Positions 24,718 to 34,549 of a DNA stretch of 64,000 nucleotides are shown here, one piece after another (positions within the stretch are counted from its first letter, which is position 1; every line of letters starts with the position of its first letter). The notes below the pieces were generated by a model that searched no databases, had not been told where the DNA came from, and was given only the letters and a program-made list of their open reading frames with translations. Origin of the DNA: Pseudonocardia parietis (GTDB lineage: Bacteria > Actinomycetota > Actinomycetes > Mycobacteriales > Pseudonocardiaceae). A program made the translations under genes and the position numbers. The stretch is taken from NCBI RefSeq assembly GCF_017876315.1, contig NZ_JAGINU010000001.1, positions 7,006,001-7,070,000 on the forward strand, read 5' to 3'.

Positions 24718-25841
24718 CAGCGCACCCGCGGACGGAACTCGGCCCGGCCGGGCTCGCCGGCGTAGACGTCATGGACAACCCATGAGGCAGGATTCCCGAT
24801 GAACAACGTGTGGTTGGTGACCAGGACACGGTCGCCCAGGAACGCCACGCTGGCCGGGTCGTCCATCGGCACGTCGAGCAGGAGGTTCTCGGCCGGGTTC
24901 GCGGGGTTGCGGCCGATCTCGCGCCCCTCGGGCGAGAGCACGACCACCGCGTTGGCGAACGCCAGAGCGGCGTAGACGTTGCCCGACTCGGCGATCGCGA
25001 AGCCGTCGATCCCGTCCGCCGGCCGGCTCTCCCAGAACAGCTCGAGCTCGCCGGCGCCACCATCGGGTCCGATGTCGATGGTGTAGAGCCTGCTCGTGTC
25101 CGGACGCGGCGGGAGGCCGTCCGCCGGGCCGGTCAGGGACTGGGCGAACATGATCGTGTCCTCGTCGACGAACTCGATCCCGTTGGCGCCGAAGACGCTC
25201 TCGATCCGCGGATCGGAGAACCAGACCTCCGCCTCGCCACCGCCGGGCGGGACACGCCAGATCAGGGCCTGGGCCACGTCGGTGACGTAGAGCGCACCGT
25301 CCGGTCCGAAGGTGAGACCGTCCGGGATCGCACACTGGGTGACCAGCGTGAGCGCGCTCGCCTGCACGCAGAGCTCCTTGACCTGGGCGAACGTCGCGTA
25401 GTCGGTCTGCTCACCGGTCGCCGGATCGAGCGCGATCACCCGCTGCGGATACCGGTCGAGGGCATAGACGATCCCGTCGCCGTCCTGGGCCAGGCCGACG
25501 ACGCCGGCGCCGTGCCGCGGATCCTGCCCCTCGATCACGTGTTCCGCGACGAGCTCACCGGCCGGATCGTAGGCGAAGATCTTCGACGGGCCGGTGTGCG
25601 GCTCGCTGATGTGCTGCTGCGTGCCGACGTAGACGGTTCCGTCGTCGGCGACGGTGATTCCCTCGGGGTGCCCCGGAGCCGGGACGTCCGCGAAGATCTC
25701 GATGTCGAGCCACTCCCGCTCGACTCCCCCGTCTGCCTCGGCGTGTGCCGTCGCGACCAGCGCTCCCACGCCGAGTGCTGCGACGGCTCCCACCGCTGCC
25801 GCGCGCCGCATACCTCGGCGCCGGTTCTTCTGCCACCTCAT
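24717..25841 (-). CDS. Secreted SMP-30/NHL-type beta-propeller protein
   Basis: A 374-residue protein with a basic N-terminus (RRRGMRRAA) and hydrophobic stretch to about residue 33 (ALVATAHAEA), a Sec- or possibly Tat-type signal peptide. The mature part has six or so propeller repeats: GHPEGITVADDGTVYVG, HGAGVVGLAQDGDGIVYALD, IPDGLTFGPDGALYVTD, GFAIAESGNVYAA. It resembles SMP-30-like lactonases and may hydrolyse an extracellular lactone or bind the substrate before uptake. It is the first gene of the operon, directly downstream of the promoter at 25883-25911. Confidence 0.75.
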   Translation of the reverse strand: MRWQKNRRRGMRRAAAVGAVAALGVGALVATAHAEADGGVEREWLDIEIFADVPAPGHPEGITVADDGTVYVGTQQHISEPHTGPSKIFAYDPAGELVAEHVIEGQDPRHGAGVVGLAQDGDGIVYALDRYPQRVIALDPATGEQTDYATFAQVKELCVQASALTLVTQCAIPDGLTFGPDGALYVTDVAQALIWRVPPGGGEAEVWFSDPRIESVFGANGIEFVDEDTIMFAQSLTGPADGLPPRPDTSRLYTIDIGPDGGAGELELFWESRPADGIDGFAIAESGNVYAALAFANAVVVLSPEGREIGRNPANPAENLLLDVPMDDPASVAFLGDRVLVTNHTLFIGNPASWVVHDVYAGEPGRAEFRPRVR

Positions 25842-25866
25842 CGTGTCCGAACCTCTTTCAATCTTA

Positions 25867-25911
25867 CCTAACCAGTTAGGACTGTTTAGCAGCCGGTAGA
25901 GGCTCGGTCAA
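25867..25911 (-). promoter_or_regulatory. Promoter with overlapping palindromic operator
   Basis: On the minus strand, TTGACC (25906-25911) and TAAACA (25883-25888) are separated by 17 bp, a well-formed sigma-70-type promoter. Immediately downstream lies CCTAAC-CA-GTTAGG (25867-25880 on +), a perfect 6-bp dyad with a 2-bp spacer placed over the expected transcription start. Such palindromes are typical TetR sites, and the operon's own TetR gene (15872-16462) is the obvious candidate binder. From 25912 to 26123 there is only the leader of rplY. Confidence 0.7.
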
Positions 25912-26123
25912 TCACGAAGAGCGCATCGGCGCGCCCCGGCCGACGCCGGACTCGGGCGTCCGGGCAGGGGCCCGGAGGATGTAGGCACCGGTCACGTAGA
26001 CTTCCCGCATCTCCGCGGCGAGGGCGGGTGCACGCTGACCCGCCGTGATCGACGTGGGCCGATCCCGATCGGCTCCTCTCGCCGCGCGCCCTTCACGCAG
26101 CAATATCGACGAGGAGCACTCCC

Positions 26124-26819
26124 GTGGCCCAGACCCGCATTCCTGCCGAGAACCGGACCGAGTTCGGCAAGGGCGCCGCCCGCCGCACCCGCAGGGCAGG
26201 CAAGATCCCCGCCGTCCTCTACGGGCACGGTACCGACCCGGTGCACCTGTCGCTGCCGTCGCTGGAGTTCGCGGCCGTCGTCCGTGACCAGGGCCGCAAC
26301 GCCGTGGTCGAGCTGGACGTGGCCGGCAGCGCCCCGCAGCTGGCGCTGACCAAGACCGTGGTCGTGCACCCGCTCCGCCCCTACGTCGAGCACGTCGACC
26401 TGCTCGTGATCAAGCGCGGCGAGAAGGTCGAGGTCGAGCTCGACGTCCACGTCACCGGCACCGCCGCCCCGGGCTCGCTGGTCACCCAGGACATGAACAC
26501 CGTCGTGATCGAGGCCGACGCGCTGAACATCCCGGAGAGCATCGAGGTCTCCGTCGAGGGCGCCGAGATCGGCACCCAGTACTTCGCCAAGGACCTGAAC
26601 CTGCCCAAGGGCGTCGAGCTGCGCACCGACGAGGAGTACCTGGTCGTGCAGGTCGTCCCGGCGCCGACCGAGGCGGACCTCGAGGCCGAGGTCGACACCG
26701 AGGGTGCCGGCGTCGTCGAGGAGCCCTCCGACGAGGAGCAGGCCGAGGCCGCCGAGACCGCCTCCGACGAGTCCGCCGAGGGCGGTTCCGCCGGCTCCGA
26801 GGGAGACTCCGAGAAGTGA
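26124..26819 (+). CDS. rplY: Ribosomal protein bL25 (Ctc family)
   Basis: A 231-residue long-form L25/Ctc protein from GTG 26124, preceded by GAGGAG. The N-terminal 5S-rRNA-binding domain (FGKGAARRTRRAGKIPAVLYGHG) is followed by the TL5/Ctc beta domain (NIPESIEVSVEGAEIGTQYFAKDLNLPKG) and an acidic low-complexity tail. It binds 5S rRNA in the large subunit and is linked to stress tolerance. Its stop overlaps the pth GTG by 4 bases, the usual actinobacterial pair. The glmU-prs genes that usually precede it are absent; the catabolic operon lies there instead. Confidence 0.95.
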   Translation: MAQTRIPAENRTEFGKGAARRTRRAGKIPAVLYGHGTDPVHLSLPSLEFAAVVRDQGRNAVVELDVAGSAPQLALTKTVVVHPLRPYVEHVDLLVIKRGEKVEVELDVHVTGTAAPGSLVTQDMNTVVIEADALNIPESIEVSVEGAEIGTQYFAKDLNLPKGVELRTDEEYLVVQVVPAPTEADLEAEVDTEGAGVVEEPSDEEQAEAAETASDESAEGGSAGSEGDSEK

Positions 26820-27409
26820 GTTCCCCGCCCGGCCCCGCTCTGGTGGTCGGGCTCGGCAACCCGGGCCCGGAGTACGCCGAGACCCGGCACAACGTCGGTG
26901 TCCACGTCGCCGCACTGCTGGCGTCGCGGGCCGGCGCGGGCCGGTTCTCGGTGCACAAGCGGACGAACTCCGATGTGGCCCAGGGCCGGCTCGCCGGCCG
27001 CCCGGTGACCGTGGCCGTCCCCCGGACGTACATGAACCTCTCGGGCGGCCCGGTCGCCGGGCTCGTGAACTACTTCTCGATCCCGCCGACCGAGGTGATC
27101 GTCGTCCACGACGAGCTGGATCTCGAGTTCGGAGTCGTCCGGCTCAAGCGTGGCGGCGGCGAGGGCGGGCACAACGGCCTGCGCTCGATCAGCCGCTCGC
27201 TGGGGACGAAGGACTACCTGCGGGTGCGGTTCGGGATCGGCCGCCCACCCGGCAGGCAGGATCCGGCGGACTACGTGCTCAAGCGGTTCTCCGGCACCGA
27301 GAAGAAGGAGCTCGATCTCGGGCTCGACCTGGCCGCCGACGCCGCCGAGGCGCTGCTCACCGACGGTCTGGAGCCGGCGCAGAACCGGTTCCACCCGCTG
27401 TCCGGCTGA
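26816..27409 (+). CDS. pth: Peptidyl-tRNA hydrolase
   Basis: A 197-residue enzyme that frees tRNA from peptidyl-tRNA dropped by ribosomes. Hallmarks: VVGLGNPGPEYAETRHNVG with the catalytic His, TYMNLSG, VHDELDLEFG with the catalytic Asp, and GGHNGLRSI. GTG start overlaps rplY. Complete length. Confidence 0.95.
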   Translation: MSSPPGPALVVGLGNPGPEYAETRHNVGVHVAALLASRAGAGRFSVHKRTNSDVAQGRLAGRPVTVAVPRTYMNLSGGPVAGLVNYFSIPPTEVIVVHDELDLEFGVVRLKRGGGEGGHNGLRSISRSLGTKDYLRVRFGIGRPPGRQDPADYVLKRFSGTEKKELDLGLDLAADAAEALLTDGLEPAQNRFHPLSG

Positions 27410-27436
27410 CCCGCCCCTCCTCAGGGAGGGGGCGGG
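27410..27436. terminator. Bidirectional hairpin terminator
   Basis: CCCGCCCCTCC (27410-27420) pairs with GGAGGGGGCGGG (27425-27436) with one bulged G and a 4-base loop, exactly between the stops of the convergent pth and acyl-AMP ligase genes. Confidence 0.75.
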
Positions 27437-27437
27437 G

Positions 27438-29111
27438 TCAGACGATCAGGTCGGCGGTGGCGGCGCGGCGGAGCTTGCCGGACGGTGTCTTGGGCAGGCT
27501 GCCCGGGGCGAGGACCGCGACCTCGGCCGGGCGGACGCCGACCGCGGAGACCACACGCCGGATGACGTCGTCGCGGATCGCCTTCATCGCCTCGGCGCTG
27601 TCGGCACCCTTCGCCTCGACCGCGACGGCGAACGACTCCCGGTGCCGGCCCTCGCCGGCCGCGATCCGCACGGCGACGACGTTGCCCGCCCGCACGCCCT
27701 CCGCGGCGCCTGCCGCACGCTCGATGTCGGTCGGGTAGATGTTGCGGCCGCCCATGATGATCACGTCCTTGGTGCGGCCGCAGACGACGACGGCGCCCCC
27801 GTCCGTCAGGTAACCCTCGTCGCCGGTGTCGAACCAGCCGTCGCCGTCCTGCGTGGACACCGGCCCGTCGATGGTCAGGTAGCCCGGGGTCACCGCGTCC
27901 CCGCGCAGGTGCAGCACGCCGACCTCGCGCGGGCCCAGCTCCCGCCCGCCCCGGCCGACGACCTTCACCTCGATCCCCGGCAGCGGGGGGCCGAGCTCCG
28001 GGAACTCACGGGCCGGACCGGACGCCGCGGGGGTCGCCAACCGATGTGCCTCCAGGGCCTCGGCGTCCACCCGGTCCACCACCAGTCCGTTGTGGACGGG
28101 CGCGAAGGCGACACCCAGCGCGGTCTCGGCCATGCCGTAGGCACACAGCACCGACTCCGGCCGCAGCCCGAAGCGGGCCCCGGCGGTGGTGAAGGCCTCG
28201 ACCGCGGCCGGGTCGACCGGCTCGGCGCCGTTCAGCGCGATCCGCAGCGACGACAGGTCGAGCTCGCCGTCGTCGACCCGGGCGAGCTGGCGGGCCAGCA
28301 CCGCGTAGGCGAAGTTCGGAGCGGCGGTGACCGTGCCGCCGTAGCGCGAGATCAGCTCGGCCCACAGCCGCGGCCTGCCGAGGAAGTCCATCGGGGTCAC
28401 CGTGACCAGGTCCAGCCCGACCGTCATCGGGACGGTCAGGAACCCGACCATCCCCATGTCGTGGAACAGCGGCAGCCAGGACACCATCCGGTCGGTCGTG
28501 ACGTCCAGTTCGGACGCGGTGACCATCGCCCTGATGTTGGCGTGCAGGTTCGCGTGGGTGATCCGGACGGCCTTCGGGGTCGCGGTGGACCCACTGGTGA
28601 GCTGCAGCAGCGCCGTGTCGTCCTCGCCCGCCACGTCCGCCGAGGCGGTGAACGCGGCCGCGTCTCCCGCCAGCGAGTCCAGCGTCCGGAACGGGATGCC
28701 CTGCTCGGTCAGGACCGGGGCGAGCGCGTCGAACGGCGGGCCGAGCAGCACCAGCGAGGCGTCGATCATCTTCAGCGTGGCGACGGTGTCGGCAGCCCAC
28801 ACCGCGAGGTCGGTGCGCGCGGTCGGCTGGTGCAGCATCGTCACGCTGCCCCCGCACAGCCACACCGCCTGCGCCACCGGCGCGATCGACACCGGCTCCC
28901 CGGCGAGCACGCCGATCGCGCCGCCGAACGGGAGTGCGGGCTCGCCTGCTTCCCCGGGCCTGCGCAGCGCGTCCGCGGTCGCCCGGGCGGCGTCGTGCAC
29001 GTCCGCCCAGCTCCGCCGCAGCGCGTGGTGCGGCTCCCCCGTCGTCATCCCGCGCAGCTCCCGATCGGGGCCGGTCGCGGACTCCAGCAAGGTCGCCAGG
29101 AAGCGGGACAT
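27438..29111 (-). CDS. Fatty-acyl-AMP ligase-type enzyme (Pks16/Rv1013-like)
   Basis: A 557-residue ANL enzyme. Motifs: LQLTSGSTATPKAVRITH, PLFHDMGMVGFL, a YGMAE A5 block, WFDTGDEGYLTDGG and the C-terminal PKTPSGKLRR with the catalytic Lys. The PLFHDMG motif and the early part fit the FAAL branch, which makes acyl-adenylates for polyketide or lipid assembly rather than CoA esters. The M. tuberculosis gene beside pth, rplY and ispE (Rv1013, pks16) is the likely counterpart. ATG 29111 was chosen; an upstream start at 29192 would add a basic, unlikely leader. Confidence 0.82.
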   Translation of the reverse strand: MSRFLATLLESATGPDRELRGMTTGEPHHALRRSWADVHDAARATADALRRPGEAGEPALPFGGAIGVLAGEPVSIAPVAQAVWLCGGSVTMLHQPTARTDLAVWAADTVATLKMIDASLVLLGPPFDALAPVLTEQGIPFRTLDSLAGDAAAFTASADVAGEDDTALLQLTSGSTATPKAVRITHANLHANIRAMVTASELDVTTDRMVSWLPLFHDMGMVGFLTVPMTVGLDLVTVTPMDFLGRPRLWAELISRYGGTVTAAPNFAYAVLARQLARVDDGELDLSSLRIALNGAEPVDPAAVEAFTTAGARFGLRPESVLCAYGMAETALGVAFAPVHNGLVVDRVDAEALEAHRLATPAASGPAREFPELGPPLPGIEVKVVGRGGRELGPREVGVLHLRGDAVTPGYLTIDGPVSTQDGDGWFDTGDEGYLTDGGAVVVCGRTKDVIIMGGRNIYPTDIERAAGAAEGVRAGNVVAVRIAAGEGRHRESFAVAVEAKGADSAEAMKAIRDDVIRRVVSAVGVRPAEVAVLAPGSLPKTPSGKLRRAATADLIV

Positions 29112-29200
29112 GCTCACGACCCTACTGACCCACCGTCGCCGGGCGCGCGTGATCGGCGACCGGTCGGCCGCGACACCACCCCGGCGTAACATCCGGCGAC

Positions 29201-30568
29201 ATGGTCGAGCAGCAGATCAGCAGCCCTCCAGCGGAGCTCTCCGAGGCCGTCGACGCGGTCCTGCCGGGTGCCCGCACCGATCTGGAGACCCTGGTCCGCA
29301 TCCCGAGCATCTGGGCCGATCCGGCGCACGCCGAGGACACCCGCCGCAGCGCCGACGCCGTCGCCGGCCTGGCCCGCGACGCCGGTGCCACCGATGTGCA
29401 GGTCATCGCCGCCGAGGGCGGTGCTCCGGCCGTGGTCGCCCACTGGCCGGCACCGGAGGGCATGCCGACGGTCATGCTCTACGCCCACCACGACGTCCAG
29501 CCCACCGGCGGCGACGAGCACTGGGCCAGCCCGCCGTTCGAGCCGACCGAGCGCGACGGGCGGCTCTACGGTCGCGGCGCGGCCGACGACAAGGCCGGCG
29601 TCATGACCCACCTCTCGGTGCTGCGCGCCTACGGCGGCACGCCCCCGGTCGGCGTCGTCCTGTTCGTCGAGGGCGAGGAGGAGTCCGGCTCCCCCACCCT
29701 CACCGCGCTGCTGGAGCAGCACCGCGACGCGCTCGCGGCGGACGTCATCGTGATCGCCGACGCGGCCAACCCGGCCGTCGACGTCCCCGCGCTCACGACC
29801 AGCCTGCGCGGGCTGGTCGACGTCGTCGTCGAGGTGTCGATGCTGGAGCGTCCGGTGCACTCCGGCATCTACGGCGGCCCGGTCGGCGACGCGCTCACGG
29901 CGCTCTGCCGGACGCTGGCGACCCTGCACGACGACAAGGGCGAGGTCGCCGTCCCCGGCCTGGTGCACGGCAGCTCCGACGCGCCCGACCCGGACGAGGC
30001 GACCTACCGCGCCGACGCCGGCCTGCTCGACGGCGTCGAGTTCCTCGGTACCGGCAGCATCCCGGACCGGGTCAACCAGAAACCGGCCGTCGCGGTGCTC
30101 GGCATCGACGCGCCGAAGGTCGCCGAAGCCGCCAACGTGCTGCTCCCCCGGGCGCGGGCCGTGGTGAGCATGCGCCTCGCCCCCGGCCAGGACGCGGCCC
30201 GGGCGCAGCAGTCCCTCGCCGAGCACCTGCGGCGCAACGTGCCGTGGGGCGCGCACGTGAGCGTGACGCCGGGAGCCGGTGTCGCCGAGCCGTTCAGCCT
30301 GTCCTCGACCGGCGAGGTCTACGACCACGCCCGGGCCGCGTTCTCCTCGGCCTACGGCAACGCGGCGGTGGAGACCGGGATCGGCGGCTCGATCCCCTTC
30401 ATCGCCGAGTTCGCGCGGACCTTCCCGGGTGCCGCCGTGCTGGTGACCGGGGTCGGTGACCCGGCCAGCCGCTGGCACGGCATCGACGAGTCCCTGCACC
30501 TGGAGATGTTCGGCAAGGGCGTGCTCGCCGAGGCACTGCTGCTGCACCGGCTGGCCGGGCGGACCTGA
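29201..30568 (+). CDS. M20-family metallopeptidase (dipeptidase)
   Basis: A 455-residue M20 peptidase. Zinc-site motifs: MLYAHHDVQPTG (first His and Asp pair), GRGAADDKAG (bridging Asp), EGEEESGS (catalytic Glu and Zn-binding Glu), IADAAN and a late WHGIDESLHLE His. The dimerisation lid domain (about residues 195-350) has VERPVHSGIYGG-like sequence. It hydrolyses di- or acyl-dipeptides in the cytoplasm; exact substrate unknown. Divergent from the FAAL gene with an 89-bp gap. Confidence 0.88.
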   Translation: MVEQQISSPPAELSEAVDAVLPGARTDLETLVRIPSIWADPAHAEDTRRSADAVAGLARDAGATDVQVIAAEGGAPAVVAHWPAPEGMPTVMLYAHHDVQPTGGDEHWASPPFEPTERDGRLYGRGAADDKAGVMTHLSVLRAYGGTPPVGVVLFVEGEEESGSPTLTALLEQHRDALAADVIVIADAANPAVDVPALTTSLRGLVDVVVEVSMLERPVHSGIYGGPVGDALTALCRTLATLHDDKGEVAVPGLVHGSSDAPDPDEATYRADAGLLDGVEFLGTGSIPDRVNQKPAVAVLGIDAPKVAEAANVLLPRARAVVSMRLAPGQDAARAQQSLAEHLRRNVPWGAHVSVTPGAGVAEPFSLSSTGEVYDHARAAFSSAYGNAAVETGIGGSIPFIAEFARTFPGAAVLVTGVGDPASRWHGIDESLHLEMFGKGVLAEALLLHRLAGRT

Positions 30569-30605
30569 CCGCGTGCCGCCCGGCGCCGCCGGGTATGCAG
30601 AGCCC

Positions 30606-31436
30606 ATGAGATTCGGCATCGCGACGTTCGTGACCGACGAGGGCATCCGCCCCGGACCGCTGGGGCGTGCACTGGAGGAGCGCGGTTTCGACTCGGTGTT
30701 CCTCGCCGAGCACTCCCACATCCCGACCAGCCGGAAGTCGCCGTACCCGGGCGGCGGGGACCTCCCCCGGGTCTACTACCGGACCCTCGACCCGTTCGTC
30801 ACGCTGGCCGCAATGGCCGAGACCACGACCGACCTGTTGCTCGGCACCGGCATCGCGCTGATGCCGCAGCGCGACGTCATCCACACCGCGAAGCAGACGG
30901 CGAGCCTCGATCTCATGTCCGGCGGGCGCCTGCTGTTCGGGGTCGGCGCGGGCTGGAACCGCGAGGAGATGCGCAACCACGGGGTGGACCCGGCGAAGCG
31001 CGGCCCGCTGATGACCGAGCAGCTGCACGCGCTCAAGGCACTCTGGACACAGGAGGAGGCCGAGTTCGACGGCGAGCACGTCCAGCTCGAGCGCTCGTTC
31101 TGCTGGCCGAAGCCGGTCAGTACCCCGCACCCGCCGATCTACCTGGGCGGCGAGAGCGAGGCCGCGCTGAACCGGCTCGCCGAGGTCGGCGACGGCTGGC
31201 TGCCCCGCGCGCACACCTCGTTCGACGAGATCAAGCGGGTGCGGGCGGATCTCGCGGACCGCGGCAAGCCGGACGTCCCGACGACCGTGTTCGCCGGCCC
31301 GCCGGACCCGGCGGCGATCGCCGGATACGCCGAGGCAGGCGTCGAGCGGGTGACGTTCCTGCTCCCGACGCGGCCGGAGTCGGAGACCCTCACGAAGCTG
31401 GACGAGCTCGCGCAGGTGGCCGAGAAGGCCCGCTGA
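30606..31436 (+). CDS. F420-dependent LLM-class oxidoreductase
   Basis: A 276-residue luciferase-like TIM-barrel protein. MRFGIATFVTD start, FLAEHSHIP, GTGIALMPQRDVIHTAKQTASLDLMSGGRLLFGVGAGWN and PPIYLGGESEAALNRLAEVGDGWLP are typical of the actinobacterial Rv-type TIGR03619-like LLM group using coenzyme F420. Substrate unknown. ATG 30606 lies 38 bases after the M20 gene, so co-transcription is likely. Confidence 0.85.
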   Translation: MRFGIATFVTDEGIRPGPLGRALEERGFDSVFLAEHSHIPTSRKSPYPGGGDLPRVYYRTLDPFVTLAAMAETTTDLLLGTGIALMPQRDVIHTAKQTASLDLMSGGRLLFGVGAGWNREEMRNHGVDPAKRGPLMTEQLHALKALWTQEEAEFDGEHVQLERSFCWPKPVSTPHPPIYLGGESEAALNRLAEVGDGWLPRAHTSFDEIKRVRADLADRGKPDVPTTVFAGPPDPAAIAGYAEAGVERVTFLLPTRPESETLTKLDELAQVAEKAR

Positions 31437-31467
31437 GGCGGGAGCCGCGGCGTACCTACGACGTCGG

Positions 31468-31511
31468 CCGGTCCCGTCGCCGTCCCCCCGACGAGCGGCG
31501 ACGGGAACCGG
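31468..31511 (+). terminator. Long hairpin after the LLM gene
   Basis: CCGGTCCCGTCGCC (31468-31481) pairs with GGCGACGGGAACCGG (31497-31511), with one extra A, around a 15-base loop. It follows the LLM stop and precedes the convergent ABC-F gene. A second short hairpin, TCTCCTA/TAGGAGA (31627-31646), sits just before the ABC-F stop. Nothing else is seen in 31437-31650. Confidence 0.6.
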
Positions 31512-31650
31512 CCCGTTCCCCCCGCGCCCCGGCGACGCTCCCCAAGCCCGCCGTGACGCGTTCACGACGGTAGCCGCACACCGGGGCGTTCCGGATCGGT
31601 CGAAATACTGATATCCGGGCCGATCGTCTCCTACCTGAGTAGGAGAGGAC

Positions 31651-33450
<1,800 letters not shown>

Positions 33451-33466
33451 CAGTCGTTCACTCTCA

Positions 33467-34441
33467 TCAGGCACGAGCCGGGGGCCAGGCGTCCGACGCC
33501 GACGGCCCGCCGCGTTCGGGTGGGGGTTCGTCGTCGATCACACGGGCACCGTGCACCGGGCCGTGCGCGACGCGGACGGTGCGGCACACGCCCATCCCGG
33601 CCAGCTCGGTGGCGACCTCGACGGCCGCGTCGGCGTCGGCGCAGAGGAACGCGCAGGTCGGCCCGGACCCGGACACCAGCCCTGCCAGCGCGCCCGCGTT
33701 GACCCCGGCGCGCAGCGTGCGGCGCAGGTCCGGGGCCATCGAGACGGCGGCGGCCTGCAGGTCGTTGCCGAGGTTGAGGGCGAGCTGGCGCGGGTCGCCG
33801 CCGGCGAGCGCCTCCAGCACCGGTTCGACCGGGCGGTCCGGGGCCTCGCCGTCGCCGCGCAGCCGGTCCATCTCGCCGAACACCGCCGGGGTGGACAGCC
33901 CGCCCCGGGCCAGCGCGATCACCCAGTGCAGCTTGTGCCGGGCCAGCACCGGGATGATCCGCTCGCCGCGGCCGGTGCCGAGCGCGGTGCCACCGTGCAG
34001 CCCGAACGTCACGTCCGAGCCGAGCTCGGCGGCCAGCTCGGCGAGATCGTCGCGGCCCAGCTCCATCCGCCACAGCGTCGACAGCGCGACGAGCGCGCCG
34101 GCGGCGTCGGCGGAGCCACCGGCCATCCCCCCGGCGACCGGGATGCCCTTGCGCAGGGTCACCCGGACGTCCGGGTCGCGGCCCGCCTTCTGCGCCAGCA
34201 GCTCCACGGCGCGCCAGGCCAGGTTGGTGGCGTCGATGGGGACCTCGGCGACGCCGTCGCCGTGCACGTCCAGGGCGGGCTCGTCGGCGCGCTCCACCGA
34301 GACCTCGTCGAACAGGCTCACCGCGTGGAAGACGGTGACCAGGTCATGGAAGCCGTCCGGCCGCACCCCGCCCACGGCGAGGTGCAGGTTGATCTTCGCG
34401 GGGACCCGGACGGTGACCGGTCGCGGAACGGCGGACAGCAC
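33467..34441 (-). CDS. ispE: 4-diphosphocytidyl-2-C-methyl-D-erythritol kinase
   Basis: A 324-residue GHMP kinase of the MEP isoprenoid pathway. Substrate motif VPAKINLHLAVGGVRPDGFHDL with catalytic Lys, ATP loop PVAGGMAGGSADAAGAL, and VSGSGPTCAFL. GTG start at 34441. It lies between the ABC-F gene and the exporter gene; rsmA follows two genes upstream, as in related actinomycetes. Confidence 0.95.
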   Translation of the reverse strand: MLSAVPRPVTVRVPAKINLHLAVGGVRPDGFHDLVTVFHAVSLFDEVSVERADEPALDVHGDGVAEVPIDATNLAWRAVELLAQKAGRDPDVRVTLRKGIPVAGGMAGGSADAAGALVALSTLWRMELGRDDLAELAAELGSDVTFGLHGGTALGTGRGERIIPVLARHKLHWVIALARGGLSTPAVFGEMDRLRGDGEAPDRPVEPVLEALAGGDPRQLALNLGNDLQAAAVSMAPDLRRTLRAGVNAGALAGLVSGSGPTCAFLCADADAAVEVATELAGMGVCRTVRVAHGPVHGARVIDDEPPPERGGPSASDAWPPARA

Positions 34442-34549
34442 CGTTCAACCCTACGGGCCGCGGTCGAGGTCGTGCCGCCGACCGGCCGATCCAGGTGGGA
34501 GGGCTCACCCGCGGCCGGGTGGGCGGGGTGCAGGGTGCGCGGAACCCGC

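Noticed and set aside
27150..29189. 679-codon + frame over pth end and the acyl-AMP ligase
   Set aside because: Runs through pth out of frame and across the terminator; no domain.
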